Shown here: piece after piece, positions 34,450 to 45,119 of the stretch
How positions within the stretch are numbered: position 1 is the first letter of the stretch
How the letters are laid out: each line of letters begins with the position of its first letter
Assembly (NCBI GenBank): GCA_963576475.1
Contig: OY754968.1
Span: forward strand, 16,624,234-16,688,233
DNA from: Molanna angustata
Taxonomy: Eukaryota; Arthropoda; Insecta; Trichoptera; Molannidae
Length of the DNA stretch: 64,000 nt
Reading direction: 5' to 3'
Position numbers and translations under genes: made by a program
The notes under the pieces: generated by a model
What the model saw: the letters and a program-made list of their open reading frames with translations, nothing else
Database searches by the model: none
What the model was told of the DNA's origin: nothing

Positions 34450-35235
34450 TAAATTTGATCTTGACCTGAGCAAAGGTACCTTTCAAATAGTAATATTTTT
34501 GTGCAATTTTTTTAGGAAACATGATAAACTTTTTCCAGATTTTATCTTTCGATTTTCGTATAATAATAATATACCTAATCATTTATTTTTGCGTACTTAG
34601 GTACACACAATTGAAGGAAAAAATGTATTTTATAGAGTAAGGAATATATATAATATGTACACATATTATATAAAATATTGAGCCCATATAATCGGCAAAT
34701 TCCTAGGTACCGCGTTGGATAATGCTTTTACTAAAAAAACGCACATTTTATTTTTTCGTTGTTATGTATATCAGCAAACAATTTTGTACCAGAATTACCA
34801 TTTTATAAATGTGTGCCAACAGATTTATTTTACTATGAACAAACTAAAATTTATCTCCCACTACAACCCCTGAGTGATAAATAAAATTGACTTTCTTTGT
34901 CTAAAAATTTTTAAGAGAAAAACTCTAAAAAAATTCTCATACCGCCGTGGTGGTTGAGCCTGGGTGAGCGTGAAATGATGTATTTGACCCTTATATATAT
35001 GTGTATACTCAGGGTCGGATCCACTAGAGATAGAAATAGTGGAGTTGCGCCAAGCGCAAAGAAACATATCGAGTCAAATAATTCCGAAATAATGAACAAC
35101 ATACCATCACTCCACTGCCCTATTTGGGGTAGGCAGAAAGATCTGAACTCCAGACTACTCTCTCATAACAAAATAAAATAATACACATCTAACCTATAAG
35201 TCAAATCACTGTTTAAATACTTATTTTTTTTATGA
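34450..35235. other. Unannotated stretch with a lepidopteran repeat-end block
   Basis: Around 35100-35170 the block CATACCATCACTCCACTGCC followed by TTTGGGGTAGGCAGAAAG resembles repeat-end sequences near 23125 and 19460. The rest is unrecognised. Confidence 0.35.
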
Positions 35236-35244
35236 CATATATTT

Positions 35245-35675
35245 TAACATCTCAATAGAGACGAAGTTGGAATACTATAGAAGAACCAGGAACTTAAGGG
35301 GCCTACAGAGCTTGCGATCTGTCATCGACGGGATTACGTGATCACTGTATGCGCTTTCGCAACGTTCAAAAATAATGCCTTCTTATTGAGTTCCCTTATC
35401 AGTGCAATTTTGATAGATCTATATATTTTAATAATGAGAAACAGTTCGTTTGAAAATAACACATTTTTACTTCTGCCATCTATGAAGTAACGTAGAAACC
35501 TTTTTGTTACGCCATAATATATTTAGAAGTTGGTTGTTTTGTAAACAATGAAAGCAACAGTCCTTATAAATGAGATAACAGTGTTCTCGCACAGATGTCA
35601 CCCCTGAACATTTTTGACTTGTTTACCTACTTGTACCAATGTGTAAATCGAATATTTTTTTCGTCGATAGCTATT
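35245..35675 (+). repeat. R2 interspersed repeat
   Basis: It starts at CATCTCAATAGAGACGAAGT, continues through AGAACCAGGAACTTAAGG, GTGATCACTGTATGCG, GCCATCTATGAAGTAACG and CAGATGTCACCCCTGAACA, and stops at AAATCGAATATTTTTTTCG. The CGCAAACATTGG part is missing. Confidence 0.75.
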
Positions 35676-35784
35676 TTGTCTTACTAGAAGGTACATTATA
35701 ATTTTTCAAATTGTTGCGAGGCATATGAAAACATATTGATGGTCGATTTTCAAAGGAAGCGGGCTGATTTTAAAAATAGAAATA

Positions 35785-36040
35785 AGGAATCGAAATGGTT
35801 TTGTGCGGGTCACGTCTCTCGGATATCGCACTAAAGTTGGACAAAGTTTGTGATGGACTTGAGTCCCAGATCATGAGGTAAAATAAGTGGGAAGGCTCCA
35901 GACCGGATGGTCTGAAAAACCATAAGAGTGGCGGGCTCAGAACGGTGGATGTTGGAACAGGATAGAGACCAGTAGAAACCCAAGCGGGAGGCCTTTGTCC
36001 CATACTTTACCCATGAACATCCTGACTATGATCAGATGAA
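35785..36040 (+). pseudogene. RTE-like ORF2 C-terminal remnant
   Basis: The plus strand reads WFCAGHVSRIS, then in shifted frames DKVCDGLESQ, KVGRLQTGWSEKP, GCWNRIETSRNP and GRPLSHTLPMN. This follows the order WAGHVxRM, V-x-x-W-x-P, VGRPxxRWxDD, W-x-x-x-A-x-DR-x-x-W of RTE-type tails. Several frame changes show long decay. A TGAATGAATAAA-like tail near 36036 may mark the 3' end. Confidence 0.65.
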
Positions 36041-36044
36041 TGAA

Positions 36045-36827
36045 TAAAGGAACAAAATACAATTTAGTTTATAATCAATCAATTAATCAATCCACAATCA
36101 ATCAATTAAAAACTCATTATTTGAGGTCAGCGAACTTGCCACGACCGTCGAATGTTTCATATACAACAATAAAAAATTATTAATAGTAATATACCCTTAA
36201 AACTCCCCAGCAACCGGAGGGGTCGATCACCCCATCACTTTCTAGAAACCTCGTCAACAGAGAGCATAATATAAGCAAAACTCACAGAATAATTAGACAC
36301 TTCGTTTTTCAACCTGGTACTTTGATTTTGCTCTACACTCTCGACTTTCGCCTTTGTAAATTATTGACCTTCGCATTATTATCGTTTATTCTCGAAAAGT
36401 GATATATTTAATGTTATTTGTATTTCTTTGTTATCGTGTGTTTAATTGTGCGCAGAATACAAATACGTAAGTTGTATCTATTCGTTTTTTTATTTCCTCT
36501 CTATATTTCTGTTCCCTTTGTCCAATTCTATAGAGTTTCCTGAACCTTCAGTTTCTTGTATTGTGACTTGACGAAAGACAGCCGAGTAACTCACTCAGGC
36601 TTTCAAGAGATTGACCTGGTGACCTCTTTTAATATAAATCGCCCTCACATCACATCAAGAAACTCCTTCAGAAACTCTAGTTCAAAACTACAATCCCTTC
36701 AGGAGTCTATTACGATTATCGGGTTTTACGGAGTCAAGCCAACAGTCCGGTAATTCTTAGAGTAACCTAAAACTCGCAAACTAGCTAAATTGGTAATCCC
36801 TCTGGTTACCACCATACATCTATACCT

Positions 36828-36829
<2 letters not shown>
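36045..36829. other. Unannotated stretch with moderate base composition
   Basis: Base composition is more balanced than in the neighbourhood from 36190 to 36790. A plus frame at 36556-36753 has no recognised motif. It could be the 5' UTR of a retroelement or a unique host stretch. Confidence 0.3.

Positions 36830-36921
<92 letters not shown>
36830..36921 (+). repeat. Uninterrupted tract of 92 T
   Basis: A pure T run. Read on the minus strand it is a 92-base poly(A), longer than any other in the window. It would fit the tail of a young minus-strand retrocopy whose body is 36922-37130, or polymerase slippage in sequencing. Confidence 0.95.
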
Positions 36922-36923
<2 letters not shown>

Positions 36924-37380
36924 ATATAAATAAAGTAGACCTTGTATAGATAGTAAAATATTATACCTACATAAGCAATAGGATCATGCTGAAAATCAGC
37001 TGCTGGGGGGCTTGCCTTCCAGCAACATAGCTGAGCATGGTCCTTTTGAGTCAGAAAGGTTGTTTTTCTGTATTTTAATTTTTATATGTCTGTGTTTTTT
37101 TATGCAAACTTCTTTTTTGTCTCAATAAATGTTTATTTATTTATTTATTTATTTATTTAATTACAATTTTACAATTATTATTTTTTTTTCTACACATTTG
37201 GAAACTTTTTGCCTCGCTAGACATATGTAGTCTGTTCTGACAAGAGGTGATTTTTAAATTAAGTTCATCAGGCTCCGAAACTGTATATCCGGCCCTGTAT
37301 GTGGGTATATGTGGGTGTTTTGCGATGATTCCCGGGGTATTATAACGCGTATAGTGAGAGTTGTTCACGTATATAAAAAT
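36922..37380. mobile_element. Two retroelement 3' ends meeting at a (TTTA) repeat
   Basis: The segment 36922-37125 contains CAGCTGCTGGGGGGCTTGCC and then TCAATAAATGTTTATTTATT. From 37140 the (TTTA) run is followed by AATTACAATTTTACAATT and TTGGAAACTTTTTGCCTCGC, as in 25085-25335. I read this as one retroposed 3' UTR and, beyond the TTTA repeat, a minus-strand LINE 3' end. Which orientation the first belongs to is unresolved, given the 92-T tract at its left. Confidence 0.4.
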
Positions 37381-37744
37381 ATCAAGGAAATAAATATGTT
37401 ACAAAGTATACATTGGGGAGTCATTCAGTTTGTATGGGTTATGGCACAGTTCATTCATTGCCTATAATCTCATGAAGATGGATTACCGAACTTTACCACA
37501 CAAATATCAATGCCGACTGCAACCTTTCAGACTTACTGCCTACATAGGTACATTGCCTTTCAACAGATTTATGATCCTCGTAACACACAAAACAAACCTA
37601 ACACAAGTCTCAAAATAAAAACCAGAATGGTGCCCAACATTAAATTTACTCTTAATAAAATCATTTTATTTATTTAAAAAAATATTATTTTATTCTGATA
37701 TTATATTCAAACTTTTTGCTGTAGTTTTTCTACTTATGATTTTC

Positions 37745-38045
37745 TCTGAAGCACTCCCATTTTTTTCTCGTGAGTTCCATGATCATAACTCGATAAAAAT
37801 TATATTTGTGATTACCTCTGAAGCACTTCTTTTTTTCTCGTGAGCTCCATGATTATAACTCGATAAAATTTATATTTGTGATGACCTCTGAAGCACTCCC
37901 TTTTTTTACTCATGAGCTCCATGATTATAACTCGATAAAATGTATATTTGTGATGACCTCTGAAGCACTCCCTTTTTTTACTCATGAGCTCCATGATTAT
38001 AACTCGATAAAATTTATATTTGTGATGACCCCTGAAGCACTCTCT
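37745..38045 (-). repeat. 72-bp tandem repeat, about four units
   Basis: The unit GAAGCACTCCCTTTTTTTAC continues through GAGCTCCATGATTATAACTC to GTGATGACCTCT. It recurs at about 37747, 37820, 37890 and 37962, with a partial fifth at 38034. The two middle units are nearly identical. Since 72 is 24 codons, the minus frame stays open for 109 codons with a repeating FRGHHKY and VIIMEL pattern. The frame is a by-product of the period, and I see no protein family. Confidence 0.85.
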
Positions 38046-38389
38046 TCTTTTAAAAAAGAATTCCTTAAATTCTGATAATGTGGTAAAGAATAAAAGGAAA
38101 ATTGAAAAATTTACTGTTTTTCTCATCGATTCCATGATCAAATATTGACCAAATTAAAATGGTACGAATCGGAAGATACAACCATTCGAAATAAAAAAAA
38201 AATCATCGAATTCGGACAAAGTGGCAAAAAAAAAGTTTCTGAGTATGGGTACAAAAAAAATTACCTCGAATTGATAACCTGCTCCGTTTTTGAAAGTCGG
38301 TTAGAATTGAGTTGACAGTTCCCGATGCGGCCAGAACATTGATACAAGCATATAAATTAATACATGTAAACAAGCCAAAAATGTACATA

Positions 38390-38785
38390 TAATTCTGGCG
38401 CAGAGCAGGGGTTGCATCTGTGCGAGAGCATTGTTACCTGATTTATAAGGACGATTGCTTTCATTGTTTACAAAAACCAATTTCTCAATAGATGACGTTA
38501 CAAAAAAGTTTCTTCGTTACTTCATAGATGGCGATGGTGTTATTCGGCTTTTTTTTCAAACGAACAGATTCTCATTATTAAAATACATAAAACTTTCAAA
38601 ATTGCATCTATAAGGGAACTCAATAAGAAGGCATAATTGGTGAAAGTTGCGCAAGTGCATAAAGTGATCACGTAAACCAGCCAATAACAGGTCGTAAGCC
38701 CTGTAGGTGTCTTGAGTTCCTGGTTCTCGTATGATATTCCAACTTGGTCTCTTATGAGATATTAAAAATTTGTCAAAAAAAATAA
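38390..38785 (-). repeat. R2 interspersed repeat
   Basis: The minus-strand body has GATATTCCAACTTGGTCTCT at its right end and CAGAGCAGGGGTTGCATCTG at its left. Similarity to the 60495 copy runs through the central blocks. ATGACGTTAC marks a small deletion compared with other copies. Confidence 0.7.
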
Positions 38786-38960
38786 TATAAACCGCGAATA
38801 CGTTTTGATACGCCTTACACCTAACGTACTAAAACTTCAAACTAATCTCGTATATAATTCATAAAATTATATAAGTTGGTACCTATGTACATGTTACCCT
38901 AATTGTGAATTAACGAGTTTTGAAAACGTTTAATATTTAATAACTCAATTAATTATCCAG

Positions 38961-39139
38961 GGGGGCAAGTCCCGTCATAAAGTGAAATCAAAACCCTCAT
39001 GATTACTCATACCATGGATAAAATTATCACATGAGGTTCTATAATATATTAAGATAGTATTGAACTCCATATGACAATTATATCCATGATATGGGTAATC
39101 ATGGGGGTTTTGATTTCATTTTTGACGGGACTTGCCCCT
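38961..39139. mobile_element. Short inverted-repeat (MITE-like) element
   Basis: GGGGCAAGTCCCGTCA at the left pairs with TGACGGGACTTGCCCC at the right. The inner arms (AGTGAAATCAAAACCC, CATGATTACTCATACCATGG) pair with their partners to about 39070, leaving a loop of some tens of bases. Total length is near 178 bp. There is no clear target-site duplication. It is a snap-back or MITE-like unit. Confidence 0.75.
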
Positions 39140-39144
39140 CCTTC

Positions 39145-40425
39145 ACCTAACCTTAAAATATACAAATTGTTTATGAAGCTATTTGTTTGTTGTTTTTTTA
39201 TTGTACTAAACTTAATTTATTTATTTAATTACAGCCAATAAGTTCGCCACATTATGTGAATATTTTTTTACATAAAAAACTAATTTTAATGTGATTATCA
39301 TTTTTTTAACTATTATACTTACCTAGATATAATACATATTGATTTATTGAATTAGCGGTTTTATGTGAATTTTATCTTGAAATAAATAGAAATCATGTTT
39401 TTATATATGAACAAGGTTTATAACCTTTTTATTCTTACTTTTACTGACATTTACTCCACGAGATACTTAATCATGAATTATGATATGAAGCACTCTGTAA
39501 TTAAATTTAAATAGCAACCCACTTTTACAAAAAGCTCCTATAATTAACAAGTACAATGTGCCTAGTTAATTGGTATAAAATTTTGAAATCTAAACTCTCC
39601 AAAAGAAAGAAAAACAAACTAAGATAGGTATATCATGCCTTTATATATTTATGAGTACGTACATTCACGAATACCAGAAAGTTGCATAAGTAGGTACCTA
39701 CCTAATAAATACTAATTTTCTTAATATTATACAATTCTTAGATTTGTAAATGTACATATGTACATAATATGATGTATGTATTGTGAATATCAACCACTAA
39801 AATGTTAACAAAGAAAGTATGTCTTTTTCACGTCAATGTACATAATATGATGTATGTATTGTGAATATCAACCACTAAAATGTTAACAAAGAAAGTATGT
39901 CTTTTTCACGTCAATGATTTATGGGTTTCATAATATATAAAAACAAAGAAAAGTTGAATTGCTTGAATGAATACATACATAAGATATGCTTCAATATCAT
40001 TGCCAGTATACGAATACAATTCAGTAATTCAAAATAGTGTGTGTAGTTCAATAAATCTTTTATTTCTTCTCAATAAAAGAGATAAAATATTTACCACACC
40101 ATCAAATTAAAAAAAAAGAAAAAATATTTTAAAAACTCATTGTATGTATGTCATTAACAAATAAGTGATTTATTTTTATTTTTTAATATTTTCATTTTCA
40201 ATCGTAAATATTGTTCTTTTTTCGACAAAAAATATAATTGTATAGTGAGAACATTGAACTATAGTACGTATAAGTTCATAAAAAACCAATGATTGAGAAA
40301 CGAATAAGTTATTCACTCTTGACACTGACGAAGTTTCTTTGTATTTTAAACAATAACTAAACGCATCTTTTCACTACGGTACACATCATGTATTTTCCTG
40401 ATAACACAATAATTCAACAATTTGG
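39145..40425. other. AT-rich spacer with one tandem duplication
   Basis: Apart from the 78-bp duplication at 39760-39915, no coding or shared repeat signal was recognised. Confidence 0.45.
39760..39915 (+). repeat. Perfect 78-bp tandem duplication
   Basis: Bases 39760-39837 and 39838-39915 (starting GTACATAATATGATGTATGT, ending CACGTCAAT) appear identical. Both copies are flanked by AT-rich unique sequence. Identity implies a very recent event. Confidence 0.95.
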
Positions 40426-40429
40426 TCAC

Positions 40430-41436
40430 CATATTATAATCAAATTCAACTAATTGAAAAAGTACAACGCAAATTTCTTAGGTATATAAATTTTAAATTG
40501 AACATATATCCAGAGAACTAATGAATTATAATCTCATTATGCATTGGACTAATTTAGATAAGTTAGGTATCTGACTGTAGAATATTTTTTGATTTAATTG
40601 CATTACACAAAATTGTACATTCGAGTTTTGACAGCCCTGCTCTTATTGAACAAATTACATACCATTCTAACATGCAAACGGTACCTTTTTACTATTCTAA
40701 CGCACGTACACTTCAACAATATTACTCGCCGATAGCACGGCTTCATTATTTGGGTAATGTATACTCTAGTCTAGGCGATATTTATTAATTGTCATTGTCA
40801 AAATATAAAAATTTCTTGCATCAATATTTCTTGACGTAAAATGTCAATTTTATTTCGTTATGTGTTATTATTGTTTTATTTACTTTTTTATTTTGAATTT
40901 GTGGTATATTGTATGGGAATTTCTTTTAACTTGTTTAGATACTCTTTTTCTATCTCTCTTGTAATCTATTTTAACGTTACTTTGTTGTTTACTGGTTATT
41001 TATATTCTTTTTTTATTATTAATATAATTTTGTTTCTGTATCTATATATTTTGTGTATTGCATATTGTATGCATGTATACATATTTTTAGGCATCTCTTT
41101 TTATATTTTGTTTCATGGCTAATTTTTCAACTGTTTTTTATGACACACTATTTTTTAATGACACTTTTGAATTTACTTTATACCTAGGTATATAATTTAT
41201 TTATGCTATTTATTTTGTTTTTTTTTGTTTTTGGTATTATTTCTTTAAAAATGTTTAGATATAATATGGAAAAAATATTCTGATAGGTATTTCGTACATA
41301 CATGTATACATCTCTTTTTGTTTTCATTTTATAAGATTATTGTATGTATTACCTAAACTTGTTTGTACTATTTCATTTTGTATGTACTTGTAAAAGGCTA
41401 TTTAGCCGTTGATGGAAATAATAAATAAATAAATAA
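40430..41436 (+). mobile_element. 5'-truncated jockey-like LINE: RT tail plus 3' UTR and tail
   Basis: The segment 40450-40495 encodes IEKVQRKFLRYINFKLN, the usual sequence just after the reverse transcriptase of jockey-like elements. Shifted frames then give LHKIVHSSFDSPALIEQI and IARLHYLGNVYSSL. A stop follows, then a roughly 600-base AT-rich 3' UTR (with a chance hydrophobic frame at 40841-41122), ending GGCTATTTAGCCGTTGATGG and AAATAATAAATAAATAAATA. The tail form supports a complete 3' end. Frameshifts make it dead. Confidence 0.75.
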
Positions 41437-41439
41437 GAG

Positions 41440-41820
41440 AACTATTGAAAGGCTATCACTTAGTGAAACGAAATCTTGTTTATCAGATAAATATGTACAA
41501 TTTGCATATAGTAGGTATATAATGCAAAAGTGGCTAAGTGTTTGTTTTATATTAATGGAATAATATTTGTAAATCAAAATCTCCTAGCTACCGAAAGTCT
41601 GCTAAACTTACACCATAATATTTATATCGAAAACAGACTAACAATTACAGACATGATGAACCTACATAAAATTATTTGCAACCGTATAGACTCACTTTAC
41701 TTACTTTCTAAAATAAATTTTTACTGCCCATCGTGCAAATTCAGATCTCAGTTTTTGTTGTATGTCGATAGATATTACACAAACTACTCACAAAACAATT
41801 ACAAAATTTCGATATAATAC
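41440..41820 (+). pseudogene. Second jockey-like LINE C-terminal remnant
   Basis: The plus frame 41530-41817 encodes a tail with MMNLHKIICNRIDSLYLLSK, INFYCPSCKFR and RYYTNYSQNN. It is homologous in order and spacing to 33599-33291 (-). Upstream ERLSLSETKSCLSDKYVQF-like sequence is in another frame. It follows directly after the tail of the previous LINE, as expected of serial insertions. Confidence 0.65.
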
Positions 41821-41968
41821 ACGAATAACAAGCAGATTTCAAAACATACGTCATTTTACAACAATTAGATATATTTTTTTTTATTAAGTTTACAATAACA
41901 TATAGGTACAAAATATAAAACAAACAAACTATATAGAAAAGATTCACAGTAAGACAAAACATATTTAC

Positions 41969-42004
41969 CCTTTACACACGAGTGCAAGCACTCGTGTGTA
42001 AAGG
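41969..42004. other. Perfect 17-bp hairpin with 2-base loop
   Basis: CCTTTACACACGAGTGC pairs with GCACTCGTGTGTAAAGG around AA. It lies at the end of the LINE remnant region. On its right the CTCGTGTGTAAAGG arm ends in GAGACAATTT. There is no U-run typical of a terminator on either side. Confidence 0.9.
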
Positions 42005-42114
42005 AGACAATTTAATACAGAATACACAAAATATTATACATACATACATAATTATTATCTATACAAAAAGAAGTTAATATAATTTACATATCAGTCAAAT
42101 AATAAGTTTGATTT

Positions 42115-42540
42115 ATTCTTTATTTTTTTTTAAAATCATTATGTTCAATTGCCAGTCTCAAATCTGTTTCAAGTTGGTTGAACCACACCACCCCATTGTA
42201 CGTGTAGTAGTGCTGTGTTGTGTATGTATGTGTTAATGGGGTACACAGTTGACCCACTATATTATGTCTTCACTCGCCACACGTACAAAGGCATGGTGCG
42301 ACCTTCCAATGTCCTTATGTATTTGAAATAGCACATTTTTTTATAGATATTTTTAAAAGATGGCACTTGAAAATCACGAAATAGTTGCAAAGTTGGGTAG
42401 TCAGATGGTTTTTTATTTATAATTTTTATTATCAACCTTTGCGTAATTTCTAGAGGCAAAATGGATGTTTTATATTGTACATACCACAATTTTGATATGT
42501 AAATTATATCTATGCAACAATATATAGTACATACCACAAT
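42115..42540 (-). pseudogene. LINE ORF2 C-terminal remnant, CR1/jockey-like
   Basis: The minus frame 42537-42262 encodes SILPLEITQRLIIKIINKKP, YPTLQLFRDFQVPSF and KNIYKKMCYFKYI. This is the order found after the RT domain (a K/R-rich Q-x-R-x-I-K-I-I motif, then LF-x-x-x-x-V). A frame change then gives LTHTYTTQHYYTYNGVVW, FNQLETDLRLAIEHNDFKKK and a stop. F-N-x-L-x-x-D-L-R followed by FKKK is the classical end of such proteins. Confidence 0.7.
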
Positions 42541-42544
42541 TACT

Positions 42545-43075
42545 TTTTTCCATATTTATATCTCGCATACATACATATAATATAACACACATATACATAC
42601 CATGAAACACATATACACTTAAATAATATATCATATATATTATTACATATATGATTTGTTACTTCTAAGTTTACGATAACCTAATGAAAAGAATAAATTA
42701 AGTACACATAATATCTTATGTGAAAATATATAATTCAGGTAATCATATATGTACAATATACAATGATAAAATCATCCATTTTATATTTCCATACTTATAA
42801 CGTTGTATCCTGTTAAATAAATATAAATAAAAATCTTTACACAAGTACCCTCATATGAATTGATACTAACAATAAATTAACCATATCAAATATAATATGC
42901 AGACAAACGCATATATGTGCATAGAACCATGAATTAAGCCATCCTAATACACAATGAAGTAAATCAATGATTTATAGTTCTATCAATCCCTAGAAATTAT
43001 TTCTACATAGGTACAGGTACCAAACGACTATAGACCCAAAAACTATTTCATTGAAATTTTAATCTCCACTACCTA
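42545..43075. other. AT-rich spacer
   Basis: The sequence is rich in ATACAT and CATATA runs. No coding or shared repeat signal. Confidence 0.45.
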
Positions 43076-43079
43076 CGCC

Positions 43080-43222
43080 ATGCATACAAAAACATCGCAA
43101 TGACAATAAAAATGTGCACTCTTTACCTACATGACAACCATAGAAATATTTATTTAAAGAAAATATGATTAAAAATTGTAAAAAGTAATTGTGACTATCC
43201 ACTATTCCATAGTAATGGTGAG
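43080..43222 (+). mobile_element. T-family 3' end fragment
   Basis: The order CGCCATGCATACAAAAACAT, GTGCACTCTTTACC, CATGACAACCAT and CCACTATTCCATAGTAATGG follows the 3' region of the T element with deletions. Confidence 0.6.
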
Positions 43223-43284
43223 ATGTTTAGGTGCCTAATTGCATAGTATGAAAAATGTATATTATATAAATATAGATGGGTGAT

Positions 43285-44752
43285 GGCTGAGGGTTAGCTA
43301 TTGTAATAGCTAAACTCCGAGCACGCATATAGAATGCAAAGAAAGGTAAACAAACAATAGTGGGGAAATTCAATACAGATAAACTGAAGAATAAAGAAGA
43401 TTCGAATTCGTTTCGCCAAAATATGGCAGAAAAAATCGAGAGCGTAATGCAAAATAACACAACCTTAAATGAAAAGTGGAAGCAGTGCAGAGACTTCATT
43501 GTGAAAACTGCTGAGAACACCTTAGAATATCGCTCCAGAAATGAATGGTTTGATGATGAATGCCGAACAATTACTGACAAAATGCAGCCTATCACGCTAC
43601 ACAAGCAGAATCATAGGAAACTTTCAATGCGGATTCACACCAGGAAAATGCACGTCTGACCAGATCCACGGAATAAGGCAGATACTAGAGAAATGCCAAT
43701 AATATAACATTAGACACGTATCATCTCTTTGTCATTTCCGAGCAGCCTATGATAGCATAAATCGTAACGAACTGTATAAGGCGATGATTGAGCTGGGAAT
43801 ACCTCGTGGATTAATCAGGCTTGTTAGAACAACGATAAGTCCTCTCAAATCAACAAAGACCTCTCTAAACCATTTTAAACATACAACGGCTTGAGACAGG
43901 AAGACGCACTGGCATGCTTCATGTTCAATATACGTAATACTGGAAAAAGTAATAAGAGACTCAAATATAAACACAAGAGGCACTATTTTCATCGAGTCTG
44001 TCCAACTTCTACCCTATGCAAAAGATATCGACATCATCGGACGATCACTCCAGGCCACCCGCAAGGCATTGGAGGAAAGAGCTATAGGATGATGGGACTT
44101 AAATGAAGATAAAACTTAACTATTGATCACTTCTAAAGCTCATAACTCCCCTCCACAGATATTCACAGCCGCAACTTCAATTTCAAAGAGATAAAAAAAT
44201 CACATACCTCGGTTCCACAGTGACCAGCCACAATGACACACGCATAGAAGATAGAAGAATAATTATGGCTGCTAACAAATGCTTCTACGCCCTACAAAAG
44301 CAGCTAATGTCAAAATTGGTTAGGAGAAACACAACGATCCTCCTGTATAAAACAGTCATCAAACCGGTCCTCACGTATGCTTCCGAAATCTGGGTGATGC
44401 AAATTGAAGGATCCATAGCATCTTTTGAGAAAAGGATCCTTCGAACGATCTATGCCGTTGGCGTCGTTGATACAACAGGGAGCTATATGAGAGCCCAATA
44501 TGACCAGTTCCATCAAGATAGGGCGCTTAATGGCTGATCACTTAATCCGAATGGACGACGACATGTAATACTACAAAACGCCTAAGACTCTCTGTGCCAC
44601 AAGGTCGATGGAGACCAGGAAGACCAAGGACTCGATGGATGGACAGTGTCGATGCGGATGCATCCGCAGCATATATTAGAGACTGGAGAACAAAGGCAAC
44701 GGATAGATGGGAATGGAAGAGACTTCTGGATTCAACCAAAGCCTTCCCAGGT
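43285..44752 (+). pseudogene. RTE-like endonuclease-reverse transcriptase, degenerate with internal deletion
   Basis: This is the longest retroelement coding remnant here. Bases 43297-43327 encode IVIAKLRARI, the end of the endonuclease domain. The open frame 43360-43659 gives the linker (KFNTDKLKNKEDS, RSRNEWFDDEC). After an internal deletion, shifted frames give QCGFTPGKCTSDQIHGIRQI, FRAAYDSINRNELYKAMIEL, GIPRGLIRLVR, then VIRDSNINTRG and a decayed YADD site (PYAKDIDIIGRSLQ). The frame 44220-44537 gives NDTRIEDRRIIMAANKCFYA, LLYKTVIKPVLTYASEIW and FEKRILRTIY. The last part has GRPRTRWMDSVD and WRTKATDRWEWKRLLDSTKA. There are many stops and frameshifts, and the RT Asp-Asp motif is changed to Lys-Asp. 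Confidence 0.9.
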
Positions 44753-44870
44753 TAGCACGCTGGGTTAGAAATCCTCGAGTTCGAATCCTGCCACGACCAA
44801 TTTCGTTCACAAACACGTACTTAATTTAGGAAATATATGAGGATATATATGTCACTTCTTCTATAAAAAA
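44751..44870 (+). mobile_element. SINE-B fragment joined directly to the RTE remnant
   Basis: GGTTAGCACGCTGGGTTAG, GAGTTCGAATCCTGCCACG and TTTCGTTCACAAAC match SINE-B (14152-14335), with a deletion in the anticodon arm. The first bases of the A box are missing, and the join to the preceding LINE end (GCCTTCCCA) is seamless. Confidence 0.7.
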
Positions 44871-44929
44871 ACGGCCTCTTTATTATACGTGTTTCTATAG
44901 ACAAGTATGCTTTAGTAGAGAGTTATTAA

Positions 44930-44990
44930 AAAAACACTAACTATGTAGAGGAGAGTTTAGTCTTAGCCACAGCCTACTAGTTTTATTGTC
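44930..44990 (-). mobile_element. T-family 5' end fragment
   Basis: The reverse complement gives ACTAGTAGGCTGTGGCTAAG followed by ACTAAACTCTCC, a diverged form of the T 5' boundary (26311-26350). Confidence 0.55.
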
Positions 44991-45019
44991 ATATAAAATA
45001 GTATATCACCTCATTTTAA

Positions 45020-45115
45020 ATTTATTTATTTTATTTATTCATTACACCATTTGAATAATCGTCATTAAAAATAGATAACTCCTGCCCAACTAGGTATACC
45101 TGTTCTAGGGCTAGC
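45020..45115 (-). mobile_element. LINE 3' UTR-like fragment sharing a block with 57495-57605
   Basis: AACTCCTGCCCAACTAGGTA and GTTCTAGGGCTAGCAGTGTA match AACTGCTGCCTAACTAGG and GTTCTAGGGCTAGCAGTTTA at 57555-57600. Both follow TTTATTTATTTA-like runs, so they look like minus-strand LINE 3' ends of one family. Confidence 0.55.
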
Positions 45116-45119
45116 AGTG

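Noticed and set aside
40841..41122. 93-codon hydrophobic membrane-like protein
   Set aside because: It lies in the AT-rich 3' UTR of the jockey-like LINE. Phe/Tyr/Leu richness follows from T-rich sequence.
42000..42010. Hairpin as a bacterial-type terminator
   Set aside because: There is no following T run and the genome is eukaryotic.
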